The translations under genes and the position numbers were made by a program. From JAEUKA01 sp035328405 (GTDB taxonomy: Bacteria > Myxococcota_A > Polyangia > Palsa-1104 > JAEUJZ01), in contig DAOLIT010000015.1 in the NCBI GenBank assembly GCA_035328405.1, positions 1 through 64,000 of the forward strand: a stretch of 64,000 nt of DNA. The letters are read 5' to 3'. The notes under the pieces are model-generated. The model searched no databases. It saw only the letters and a list, made by a program, of their open reading frames with translations, and had not been told where the DNA came from. Shown piece after piece: positions 16,165-24,649 of the stretch; position 1 is the stretch's first letter, and every line of letters starts with the position of its first letter.

Positions 16165-17970
16165 ATGCTTCATTCCTCTCATTCGCTCGCGCTCCTCGCC
16201 ATGCTCACACCGGGGGCCGTCGCCCTTTTGCTGGCGGTGTGCGGGCCTTTGCGCAAACGAGTCAGCGCGATCGTGTTGTCCTGTGCGGCGGCACTCCTTT
16301 CGTTTGGTTGCGCAGTGTTGCTTGTCAAATCCCAACTTCACACAGGAACTCCCCTGATTCTGTCGGTGCCTTGGCTGCACGACGGGGGGACTCCTTTTGC
16401 GGAAGTCGGAGTACGCATTGACGGGATTTCTTCGTCGATGTTGCTCGTCGTGACCTTTGTTGCTTCGTGCGTCCAGATTTTTTCCATCGGTTATATGCAC
16501 GATGAAAGCAAACCCTCCCAAGGGCGCTACTTTGCATGTCATTCCCTCTTTTTGACCGCGATGAATATCTTGGTGCTCGCACCCAATCTGCTCCAGCTTT
16601 TTCTTGGATGGGAATTGGTGGGTGTTACCAGCTACTTGCTCATTGGGTACTACTTCAAAAAACCGAGCGCGGCCAAGGCTGCGGTCAAGGCTTTTTGGGT
16701 GACCAAGTTTGCAGACATGGGACTCCTCATCGGTTTGTTGGTCCTGCGCAGCAAAGGCGGGAGTTTTGATTGGGACGTACACCTTACACCGATGGCAGCA
16801 AATGCGGTGACTCTCCTATTGTTCGCCGCCGTCATGGGAAAATCGGCTCAGTTTCCGCTGCATGTTTGGCTTCCCGATGCGATGGAAGGACCGACCCCTG
16901 TTTCCGCGTTGCTGCATGCTGCAACGATGGTGGCGGCGGGTGTTTTTCTGATCGTTCGGGGGTGGCCCCTGTTTGAAGTCGCCGAAGGTACGCGCCACAT
17001 CATGCTGGCCATTGGGAGTCTGACCGCGCTTGTGGCAGCGACGATGGCGCTCTTTCAAACCGACATCAAAAAGGTTCTGGCGTATTCCACCTGTTCGCAA
17101 CTTGGGTACATGGTTTCCGCGCTAGGTGCCGGTTCTCTGCTCGGCGGCTTCTTTCACCTGACCACGCACGCTTTTTTCAAAGCTCTCCTGTTTTTAGGGG
17201 CGGGTAGCGTGATTCACGCAGTTCACTCAAACGACTTGCGCGACATGGGCGGACTATGGAAAAAGATGCCTCTGACGACCCTCACTTTTTTGATTGGTTC
17301 GCTGTCCCTGGCGGGTCTGCCGGGTCTGTCCGGTTTCTTCAGCAAGGACCTGATTTTAGAAGCAGTGGGTCATCACGGAATGTCATGGCAGCTTGTGTTT
17401 TTGCTGCTTTCCGCGTTTCTGACCGCGTTCTACATGGGACGTTTGCTGTTGAGGGTATTTTTTGGAACAGCGACGGAAAAAGCGGCGCACGCGCACGAAA
17501 GCGGAGGCTTCCTGCTGCTTCCTCTGTTGCTTCTGGCAGTGCCTGCGCTGCTTGCAGGATATTTCGGAAAAATGTTCGGCCAGCTTTACGGAAGTGCGTA
17601 TCACTTCCATTTGGGTACAGTGGGGATCGTGGCCGCGTCGCTGGGTGTCTTGGGACTCCTTCTTGCCTATCTGTTCTACCGAAAAACAGAAGAACATCCG
17701 ACTGTGCTTGCACCCCTTTTTCGCTTGGTAGAATGGGGTCCCCTGGATCGTTTGTACGAAGGCGGATTTCATCGCGTTGCGCTGCCGTTTGCAGGGCTTG
17801 TGGGGTGGATTGACCGATATGTGGTGGATGGTGTCATGAACGTAACGGGTCTGGCGTTTGTCCTGTCTGGCCAGAAGGTTCGCAAAGTGCAAACCGGCAT
17901 CGCGACAGACTACGTGCTGGCGACGGTGTGCGGTGTGCTTGGTTTGCTGGTTTATGGAGTCCTCCGATGA
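16165..17970 (+). CDS. nuoL: NADH-quinone oxidoreductase subunit L
   Basis: NuoL is the distal antiporter-like proton-pumping subunit, with the long lateral helix at its C-terminus. The product has 601 residues and many membrane segments. The antiporter core is recognisable from the SVWLHVWLPDAMEGPTPVSALLHAATM-type region near 230-255 (here FPLHVWLPDAMEGPTPVS) with the conserved lysines and histidines, and FLGWELVGVTSYLLIGYY near 145-162. ATG at 16165 follows GGAG. The end overlaps nuoM (ATGA). Confidence 0.95.
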   Translation: MLHSSHSLALLAMLTPGAVALLLAVCGPLRKRVSAIVLSCAAALLSFGCAVLLVKSQLHTGTPLILSVPWLHDGGTPFAEVGVRIDGISSSMLLVVTFVASCVQIFSIGYMHDESKPSQGRYFACHSLFLTAMNILVLAPNLLQLFLGWELVGVTSYLLIGYYFKKPSAAKAAVKAFWVTKFADMGLLIGLLVLRSKGGSFDWDVHLTPMAANAVTLLLFAAVMGKSAQFPLHVWLPDAMEGPTPVSALLHAATMVAAGVFLIVRGWPLFEVAEGTRHIMLAIGSLTALVAATMALFQTDIKKVLAYSTCSQLGYMVSALGAGSLLGGFFHLTTHAFFKALLFLGAGSVIHAVHSNDLRDMGGLWKKMPLTTLTFLIGSLSLAGLPGLSGFFSKDLILEAVGHHGMSWQLVFLLLSAFLTAFYMGRLLLRVFFGTATEKAAHAHESGGFLLLPLLLLAVPALLAGYFGKMFGQLYGSAYHFHLGTVGIVAASLGVLGLLLAYLFYRKTEEHPTVLAPLFRLVEWGPLDRLYEGGFHRVALPFAGLVGWIDRYVVDGVMNVTGLAFVLSGQKVRKVQTGIATDYVLATVCGVLGLLVYGVLR

Positions 17971-19505
17971 CCGATCATCTTCTGTCGTTCATCGTAGCGG
18001 CACCGTTTGTGGCGGCGCTCGTTGTGATGTTTCTGCCCGCCAAACAGCACGGTTTGATTCGCGTTGCTTCTGCGCTAGGAGCACTCCTGTCTTTGATTGG
18101 GAGTCTGTATGTCGCGACGCTTTACAACCCCCAAGCAGGCGGTCTGCAACTTTCGGAGGTTTATCCACTGGTGCCCTCTTTGGGAATCGATCTGCGTTTG
18201 GCCGTAGATGGTTGGGGTGTGTCGCTCTTGATCCTGACTGGGGTGATCATTTTTGCCGGTGTGCTCGCGAGTTTCGGTCTTTCGGATCGGCCCAAAGAGT
18301 TCTTTGTTTTGCTGCTGGTTCTCGTCGCTGGCGTGTTCGGTGTATTTGTCTCCCAAGACCTGTTTGTGTTCTTTCTTTTTTATGAAATTGCGGTATTGCC
18401 GATGTATTTGCTCATCGGCATTTGGGGGTCCAGCCACAAAGTAACAGAGGCCGGCCCCCTTCGCTTCGTTTGGAAGTGGTTTGACATTGGGGGCCGCGAG
18501 TATGCCGCGATGAAACTGACGCTGATGCTTCTGGTCGGTTCGGCGTTCATTCTGGTGGGCCTCCTTGCGCTCTACTTCCAATGTGGGGCCAACACGTTCG
18601 ACATGGCGGTGCTCGCCAAAGCTCACTACCCAAAGAGTTTGCAACTGTGGACGTTTGTCTGCTTCTGGTTGGGTTTCGGTTCGTTGGCCGGTGTCTTCCC
18701 CTTTCACACATGGTCGCCGGATGGCCATGCGTCCGCACCGACGGCAGTGTCGATGCTTCACGCGGGTGTGCTGATGAAACTTGGGGCGTTTGGTGTGATG
18801 CGCATCGGCATGATGATGCTTCCAGAAGGTGCTCAATTCTGGGCCCCCGTGGTGGGAGGGGTTGCGGTCGTCAATGTGGTGTACGGAGCGATGTCTGCGC
18901 TGTCACAAAAGGACCTCAAATACATCATCGCATACTCCTCTGTGAGTCACATGGGAGTCGTCATGTTGGGCGCAGCCACGTTGACCCAAACGGGATGGAA
19001 TGGGGCCGTGTATCAAATGTTTGCGCACGGAATCATGACCGGTTTGTTTTTCGCTTTGGTCGGTCACATTTATGAACGCGCCCACAGCCGCGAAGTCGCG
19101 AAAATGGGAGGTTTCGCGACCGTGATGCCGGGCGTTGCAGCGTTCTTCACGTTGGCGGGTTTGTCGTCGCTGGGGTTGCCTGGTACCGCCGGTTTTGTGG
19201 CCGAATTTTTGGTCTTTGCCGGAGGCTGGCAGAGTCCGCATCCGTGGTGGTCTGTGTGTGGCGTGCTCGGCGCGTTTGTGACTGCGGTGTATGTCCTGCG
19301 GGTCTCTCGCGCGGTCTTCTTTGGCGCGGGTCCTTCCGACCATTTTCACGATCTGCGCGATGCACGAAGGGTCGAATGGGCACCCTTGTGGATTTTGGGA
19401 GGCACGTTGATTTTGTGCGGTGTGTGGCCCCGGCTTCTGCTTGATTTCATCGACCCCGCGACGAGCAGTTACCTGCGGATGGCGCTTTCGGCAGGAGGCC
19501 TGTGA
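17967..19505 (+). CDS. nuoM: NADH-quinone oxidoreductase subunit M
   Basis: NuoM is the middle antiporter-like subunit of the membrane arm. The 512-residue product has about fourteen membrane segments and the family motif FPFHTWSPDGHASAPTAVSM near 250, followed by LKYIIAYSSVSHMGVVMLG. A charged insertion near 160-180 (SSHKVTEAGPLRF) is a little longer than in some homologues. The ATG at 17967 overlaps the nuoL stop. An upstream in-frame start at 17928 lies inside nuoL and was rejected. Confidence 0.95.
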   Translation: MTDHLLSFIVAAPFVAALVVMFLPAKQHGLIRVASALGALLSLIGSLYVATLYNPQAGGLQLSEVYPLVPSLGIDLRLAVDGWGVSLLILTGVIIFAGVLASFGLSDRPKEFFVLLLVLVAGVFGVFVSQDLFVFFLFYEIAVLPMYLLIGIWGSSHKVTEAGPLRFVWKWFDIGGREYAAMKLTLMLLVGSAFILVGLLALYFQCGANTFDMAVLAKAHYPKSLQLWTFVCFWLGFGSLAGVFPFHTWSPDGHASAPTAVSMLHAGVLMKLGAFGVMRIGMMMLPEGAQFWAPVVGGVAVVNVVYGAMSALSQKDLKYIIAYSSVSHMGVVMLGAATLTQTGWNGAVYQMFAHGIMTGLFFALVGHIYERAHSREVAKMGGFATVMPGVAAFFTLAGLSSLGLPGTAGFVAEFLVFAGGWQSPHPWWSVCGVLGAFVTAVYVLRVSRAVFFGAGPSDHFHDLRDARRVEWAPLWILGGTLILCGVWPRLLLDFIDPATSSYLRMALSAGGL

Positions 19506-20953
19506 TGACATTGGATCTGCTGAAGCCGATTTGGGTGGAACTGTTTGTCTTTGCGGGGGCGCTCCTGGTCCTTTTTGTGGATTTGTTCCTGTCGGACAAA
19601 GCACGCAAACATCTTTCGATGCTGACGGCGTTGCTTTTGACGACCGCGTTCTTCCTTTCCACGACGCTGGATGGAAGAGGGCCCATCGGCCTTGTGTACG
19701 TCGGAAATGCGTTCTCTGTACTGGTCAAACAACTCCTTTTGGGGTGCGCTTTTCTGTGCGTGCTGGGCGGAAGGGAATTTGTAAACAGGGCGACTCCCAA
19801 AAAGCAGGGGGAATTCTATTTTCTGCTGCTCTTGTCTCTTGGGGGGATGATGCTGTTGTCGGGAGTGCGGGATTTGATTCTGCTTGTGGTCTGTTTTGAA
19901 CTGATGGGGGTTCCGCTGTACATCTTGGCCACTTGGTTTTCAGAGGAAGCAACTCCTGAGAAACTTCAACTTGCGGTGCAACGAGGCGCAGAGTCCGGTT
20001 TGAAGTTTTTTCTCGTCGGTGGATCTTCAACGGCGGTCACGCTCTTTGGTCTGTCTCTGCTGACCGGAACAGCGGGAGGCACGCATTTTGACGCACTCCT
20101 TTCGGCCCCACAGAGTCCTCTGTCCGTGATGGGAATGTTGCTGGTGCTGGGCGGAATGGGTTTCAAAATTGGAGCGGTTCCGTTTCACATGTGGGTTCCC
20201 GATACGTATCAGGGGGCGATGACTCCTGTGGTGGCCTTCCTATCGGTGGCACCGAAAGCGGCGGGTCTTGTGACATTGACGGTGCTTGCGCAAAAAGCGA
20301 TTCCTGGGAGTCTCTGGAAACAGGCCTTTGTGGGTCTGTCTGTGCTGACGATGGTGGTCGGGAATGTGATGGCGCTGCCGCAACGGAATGTGAAGCGTCT
20401 TTTGGGATATTCCGGCGTCGCGCAGATTGGCTACATGCTGCTGGGTTTGTGTGTCGGAGATGCGTACTCCCTGGGCATGTTGCTGTTTTATCTGTGCGGT
20501 TATGCAGCAACGAACATCGGCGTTTTTTTGGTCGTACACGCGGTTTCGGACACAGAAGGGGACGATTCGCTGGAGGGTTTTGCGGGTTTGGCGAAGCGTT
20601 CTCCATGGCTGGGCATGGCGCTCTTGGTGTTCCTGTTGTCTTTGGCCGGGATTCCGTTTGTGGTGGGTTTCTGGGCCAAACTGTACATTTTTATGGCAGC
20701 GTTCCAGGCGGGTTTTGGGGGGTTGGTTGTCGTCGGTGCGGTGCTCGCCGTGGTGGGTCTGTTCTATTACTTGCAGGTGGCCAGGTCGGCGTATATGGCC
20801 CCTCCGAAACAAGCCGAGCGGGTGTTTGTTACGCCGTGGCTTGCGCTGACGATTGTCTGTTGTCTGCTGTTGGTCGTGGGAATGGGAGCGTACCCCGGCC
20901 CCTGGATCGAGACGTGCCAAAAAGCGGCTGAATCCCTCTTGTCGGGCCCCTAA
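19505..20953 (+). CDS. nuoN: NADH-quinone oxidoreductase subunit N
   Basis: NuoN is the antiporter-like subunit next to NuoK. The product has 482 residues with about fourteen membrane segments and the motif FKIGAVPFHMWVPDTYQGA near 220, then KRLLGYSGVAQIGYMLLG. The junction with nuoM reads GTGATGA, so either the GTG at 19502 or the ATG at 19505 could start translation; I prefer the ATG. This is the last gene of the operon. No nuoE, nuoF or nuoG follows; the next gene is convergent. Confidence 0.94.
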   Translation: MTLDLLKPIWVELFVFAGALLVLFVDLFLSDKARKHLSMLTALLLTTAFFLSTTLDGRGPIGLVYVGNAFSVLVKQLLLGCAFLCVLGGREFVNRATPKKQGEFYFLLLLSLGGMMLLSGVRDLILLVVCFELMGVPLYILATWFSEEATPEKLQLAVQRGAESGLKFFLVGGSSTAVTLFGLSLLTGTAGGTHFDALLSAPQSPLSVMGMLLVLGGMGFKIGAVPFHMWVPDTYQGAMTPVVAFLSVAPKAAGLVTLTVLAQKAIPGSLWKQAFVGLSVLTMVVGNVMALPQRNVKRLLGYSGVAQIGYMLLGLCVGDAYSLGMLLFYLCGYAATNIGVFLVVHAVSDTEGDDSLEGFAGLAKRSPWLGMALLVFLLSLAGIPFVVGFWAKLYIFMAAFQAGFGGLVVVGAVLAVVGLFYYLQVARSAYMAPPKQAERVFVTPWLALTIVCCLLLVVGMGAYPGPWIETCQKAAESLLSGP

Positions 20954-21004
20954 CGCTCGTCTTTGAAATTCCTAGGAGTCCCCAATGGTTTCCGAGGCTA
21001 TTTC

Positions 21005-23602
21005 CTAGAAAAAGACCGGGTTTGAGACGGCGAAAGGTCTGCGACCGGGGTGAAGGGGGGACAGGTCCTGGCCTTCGGAAGAGGCGTGAAAAATCACCCA
21101 GTGGTTGAGGCGACCGGGCTTGCCTTGGACGGTCACGGTGGTTTCATACTTGCGGCCTTGCGGGGTGACGGTTTCGCGAAGGGGTTCTGTGGAAACGGTG
21201 TCTCCATCGACGATGGTTTCAAGTGTCTTTGCGGACAACCAGCTCGGACACTGAACGGTCACTTGGAAGGGAATGGGGCGGGCTGCACCCCGCACGATGT
21301 CGCCGGGGCCCTCTCCATCGGGGCCTTGCACAGTCAGATACAGACCCCCTGAAATGGTGGCTTTTCCGGCGCGGAGTGCGTCACGGACAGCCTCGGCACT
21401 GAGGCGGCTTGGGTCGTCGTGACCAATTCGCAAAAGGGTGCGCGGATACCCAACCGGGCTGTTGCGTAGGTGATGTGAATCGGAGCTACCGACGGCCCAG
21501 ATTCGCTTTCCTCCGTTCAAGAGGGCAAACCAGTCCTTCACGATCTTTGCGCGGTTCGATTCAAAATCACTGTCGTTGAAGACTTCGAGCGCGCCGTATT
21601 CCTCGCTGTACAGCGTCGGGTCGCCGGTCAGCGTCTCGCGATCAAAACCGACTGCGGACAGATAGCCCCCCATTCCATCAGAACGAGGATGGTTGACGAT
21701 GAGAACGGGTTTTTCGGGCAAGTTGGCGATGGTGTGAAACACTTCAGGGGGCTTTTGTCCGTACCAACCGACCGCACCCCTGTTGGCTTGCTCGGGGCGA
21801 GGGAAGATGGGAACGATGCCGAAGTGCCCCCATGAGAACGTCGTAAATTCCTCGGAGGGCATTCCGAATGCAAATGCGGTGAGCCCGAGTTTTTTGACGA
21901 TGGGTTGGAAGTCGATGATGTATTCATGTTCGCTGGAAACAGGAATTTCGAGACCGTCGGCGATTGCTCCCTTCACTTTGTATTCCGCATCATCGGAGGA
22001 ATCAGCGGAATGATAGGAATGGATGTGGAAGTCGGCGCTCAGGAATTGGGGGGATTGGACAGAGTGGGACAATTCAACGCGGATTTCGCGGGTTTTGCCG
22101 GATTCGATCACCAAAGTCTGTTCAGACAATTCCCATTCATAGCCTCGGCTGACCACAACACGATGGGAACCGGGAGGAAGCGGAATCTTGGCGTTTCCGG
22201 TCACAGCAAACTCTTGCACGCTGCGCCCGTTTGTCTCGTCCTGGACACCATGGGAGGCCGGGAATTTGGGCGCTCCCGCGACGGGGATCACTTGGATGCG
22301 TGCAGGTATGGGTGTGCCCCTCTCCTTGTCGAAGACTTGGACGTGCAAAAGACCTTGGGTGGGCAATTCAAGGGCGGCGGTGGTGTCGGTCTGCAAGACC
22401 GTTTTTTTCGCAGAGGGTGCAAAACCGTAGCGGGTTGCAACCAGATCGACAGACTCCTTGGGAACGTGAATCACAAACTCCCCTTTGTCGTTTGTGAGCG
22501 TCCGGGACAGATAGCTTCCATCTGCTCGGAGGGCATGCACAAACGCGCCAGTCTCAGGGGTCCCAGAGGTATCTTTTGCGATGCCAGAAACGGTGCGATA
22601 GGGGGTCTCTTGCGTGACACGACGCACAGTCTGTACCAAGCCATCGGAATGAGGCTCTCCGACGACAAAATCCAGATAATCAATGCCGAATGTACTGCAC
22701 GCGGGAACCTCGAGACCACTGCCGCGTCCCACGAGCGCCCCGGATCGAGAAACGAGCGGAACAAACGCGCCGGACAAAAAGCGAATCGCAAATGTGCTGT
22801 CTTGCGCGTCAAAACCGAGCCAATTGTGTTCCCCTTTCGGTGTGTCGTATCCAGTCCCTTGGGCAAACAATTGGTGGCGGCTGGATTGGAAAAACACGAA
22901 GAGTTGGTGGTGGTACAGGGGCAGCGTTTCGTCGCGCGTGTTCACAAGATGCAACCGCATCCGTACATGCTCGGCCCCCGGTTCCAGGATGTAATCGACT
23001 GCGGCGGGCCAATCCAAATCGAGCCCAAACGCATCGCCTAAAAATTCCAAAAACGGCAAGTCCGCGAGCACCCCTGATGCGCGCACAATGGCCGCTTTGC
23101 CGTCGGAACCATCCGCCAAAACGGTGACAGTCTCGGCCTTGAGCACCTGCCGACCGAGCGCCCACAAAGTCTCGCCATACACCGAACGGCCCAGCGGTTT
23201 TCCATCATCTCCAACGCGGTCGAGCGCGAGAACTTCCCCGCCGAACGGTTGGTAGCCATCCGAGACGCCAGGCGCTTCGATGTACGCCGCGATTTTGTCA
23301 TTCGTCAGCACGAAATCCCCCGTTCGCACCGGATGTCGCGCCGTCGCTGGTTGGCGAATCCACGCCGCATCGGTGATTTGTCCCGCCCTCGCTTGCTTGG
23401 CCGCCTTGGCGCCCAGCGGATCGCGATGGCCTACGGGGTCTCCCGATGGCATTCGGCTTTTTTCCGAAAGCCCTTGCGCCTCGCACGGACCAGGTGGCGT
23501 ATTGTCACCGTCGGAAACAGGTACATCGTCCTTTTGACATCCGATCGAAAACGCCAAACCCAGCGCGGCCAAAAATCCACACAAAGGAACACATCCACGC
23601 AT
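21005..23602 (-). CDS. PHP-type metallohydrolase lipoprotein, CehA/McbA-like
   Basis: The 865-residue product begins with a signal peptide ending in a lipobox-like SIGC at about 19-22, so it is probably anchored in the envelope. Residues about 70-370 are a beta-rich domain of unknown role. Residues about 390-560 contain carboxypeptidase-regulatory-like sandwiches (AFVHALRADGSYLSRTLTN). The last third is PHP-like: the metal motif DFHIHSYHSADSSDD, SSEHE, the NHPRSDGM loop and a terminal GSSDSHH. CehA/McbA proteins share this domain and include carbamate hydrolases, but the substrate cannot be read from sequence. The ATG at 23602 follows GGAGGT; the longer frame to 23788 runs over ttcA. It lies 91 bases downstream of ttcA on the same strand and is convergent with nuoN. 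Confidence 0.8.
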   Translation of the reverse strand: MRGCVPLCGFLAALGLAFSIGCQKDDVPVSDGDNTPPGPCEAQGLSEKSRMPSGDPVGHRDPLGAKAAKQARAGQITDAAWIRQPATARHPVRTGDFVLTNDKIAAYIEAPGVSDGYQPFGGEVLALDRVGDDGKPLGRSVYGETLWALGRQVLKAETVTVLADGSDGKAAIVRASGVLADLPFLEFLGDAFGLDLDWPAAVDYILEPGAEHVRMRLHLVNTRDETLPLYHHQLFVFFQSSRHQLFAQGTGYDTPKGEHNWLGFDAQDSTFAIRFLSGAFVPLVSRSGALVGRGSGLEVPACSTFGIDYLDFVVGEPHSDGLVQTVRRVTQETPYRTVSGIAKDTSGTPETGAFVHALRADGSYLSRTLTNDKGEFVIHVPKESVDLVATRYGFAPSAKKTVLQTDTTAALELPTQGLLHVQVFDKERGTPIPARIQVIPVAGAPKFPASHGVQDETNGRSVQEFAVTGNAKIPLPPGSHRVVVSRGYEWELSEQTLVIESGKTREIRVELSHSVQSPQFLSADFHIHSYHSADSSDDAEYKVKGAIADGLEIPVSSEHEYIIDFQPIVKKLGLTAFAFGMPSEEFTTFSWGHFGIVPIFPRPEQANRGAVGWYGQKPPEVFHTIANLPEKPVLIVNHPRSDGMGGYLSAVGFDRETLTGDPTLYSEEYGALEVFNDSDFESNRAKIVKDWFALLNGGKRIWAVGSSDSHHLRNSPVGYPRTLLRIGHDDPSRLSAEAVRDALRAGKATISGGLYLTVQGPDGEGPGDIVRGAARPIPFQVTVQCPSWLSAKTLETIVDGDTVSTEPLRETVTPQGRKYETTVTVQGKPGRLNHWVIFHASSEGQDLSPLHPGRRPFAVSNPVFF

Positions 23603-23693
23603 CGCAGACCTCCTATCGGAGGCACTAGAACAAAAAGAGACCGCTTGCTGCAAGCGTTGGTTTGCAGCTCGGAAATCTTCGTTTTGTATCGAG

Positions 23694-24572
23694 TCAATCC
23701 ACGACCGGCAGGTGGCGCGCTGGCGAATTGCGGCGCAGGTCGGGGCGCAGGTCGGGGCGGCGTTCGGCCCACGCGGCGGCCACATCAACGTCGAGCAAAT
23801 GGCTCGGGCGAACGTTTTTCAGTGCGTGGAGCATCACTTGGCGAACGTCGGGAATGGTTTGCTCCAGATCGCGCAGAAGTTTCTCGACATGTTTGCGTTT
23901 CTGTCCGTCTTGGGAACCGCACAAATTGCACGGCAAAAGGGGATATCCGGCCAAGCGAGCATGTTCTGCGATGTCTCGTTCGGCGCAATCGACCAGAGGC
24001 CGAATCACGCGAAACCGACCGTCGTCGGTGGTGTACTGTGCAGGCATTGCTTGCAACTTCCCTGCGTACAGCAAATTGAGCAGAAGCGTTTGCAGCGTGT
24101 CCTCTCGGTGGTGGCCGAGCGCGATTTTGCGACACCCCAGCCGTTCTGCCGTCGTGTACAGCACGCCGCGTCGCATTCTGGAACACGGCGCGCAATACGT
24201 TTCGCCCGGCTGAGTCAGCTTTTTCACAACGCTGTACGTATCGGCTTTTACAATTTCGTAGGGTGCGCCAAACGCAGCCAACCACTCTTGCAGCGGAACT
24301 CCGTCGTAGCCGGGTTGCCCTTGATCGATGTGAACCGCCACCAGCTCGAAACGAAATGGGGCCCTCTTTTGCGCCTCGCACAGAAGATGGAGCAGCGTGT
24401 AACTGTCTTTTCCACCTGAGACAGCGACAAGAATCCGGTCGTCCTTTTCAATCAGGCCATCGCGCGAAACCGTGCGCAAAAGGGTACGCAAAAGACTTCT
24501 CGAAACCTCATGCGACAGCGTTTTCGCCAGGGCTTGTCCAACGTGTGTCTTGGGAGACTTGACAGGGTTCAT
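23694..24572 (-). CDS. ttcA: tRNA 2-thiocytidine biosynthesis protein, TtcA-like
   Basis: TtcA adenylates C32 of certain tRNAs and transfers sulfur to make 2-thiocytidine, using a [4Fe-4S] cluster. The 292-residue product has the PP-loop SGGKDSYTLL near 52-61 and the cysteine pair CAPCSRMRRG near 140, plus another CNLCG near 225 that is typical of the family. The HHREDTLQTLLLNL segment is also characteristic. Starts at 24608 (TTG), 24596 (ATG) and 24572 (ATG) are all possible, and none has a convincing ribosome site. I chose the ATG closest to the family N-terminus. The last residues repeat R-P-D-L-R because of a short GC-rich duplication in the DNA. It is divergent from the kinase gene. A related TtcA-like thiolase for other sites is the main alternative. 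Confidence 0.85.
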   Translation of the reverse strand: MNPVKSPKTHVGQALAKTLSHEVSRSLLRTLLRTVSRDGLIEKDDRILVAVSGGKDSYTLLHLLCEAQKRAPFRFELVAVHIDQGQPGYDGVPLQEWLAAFGAPYEIVKADTYSVVKKLTQPGETYCAPCSRMRRGVLYTTAERLGCRKIALGHHREDTLQTLLLNLLYAGKLQAMPAQYTTDDGRFRVIRPLVDCAERDIAEHARLAGYPLLPCNLCGSQDGQKRKHVEKLLRDLEQTIPDVRQVMLHALKNVRPSHLLDVDVAAAWAERRPDLRPDLRRNSPARHLPVVD

Positions 24573-24649
24573 CGGCACAGGGCTCGCATGATACATTCGA
24601 GAGGGCAAGCCATAAAAAAGCTCTGCGCTTATCGCTTAGCGAACTTCCC

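Noticed and set aside
20954..21004. Inverted repeat CTAGGA/TCCTAG between the convergent nuoN and PHP genes
   Set aside because: Six pairs with a loop of about 25 bases and no T tract; a stable terminator cannot be supported.
23700..23765. GC-rich duplication near the ttcA 3' end
   Set aside because: Only two copies of a 12-bp unit within the coding sequence; it explains the R-P-D-L-R repeat at the C-terminus and shows nothing more.
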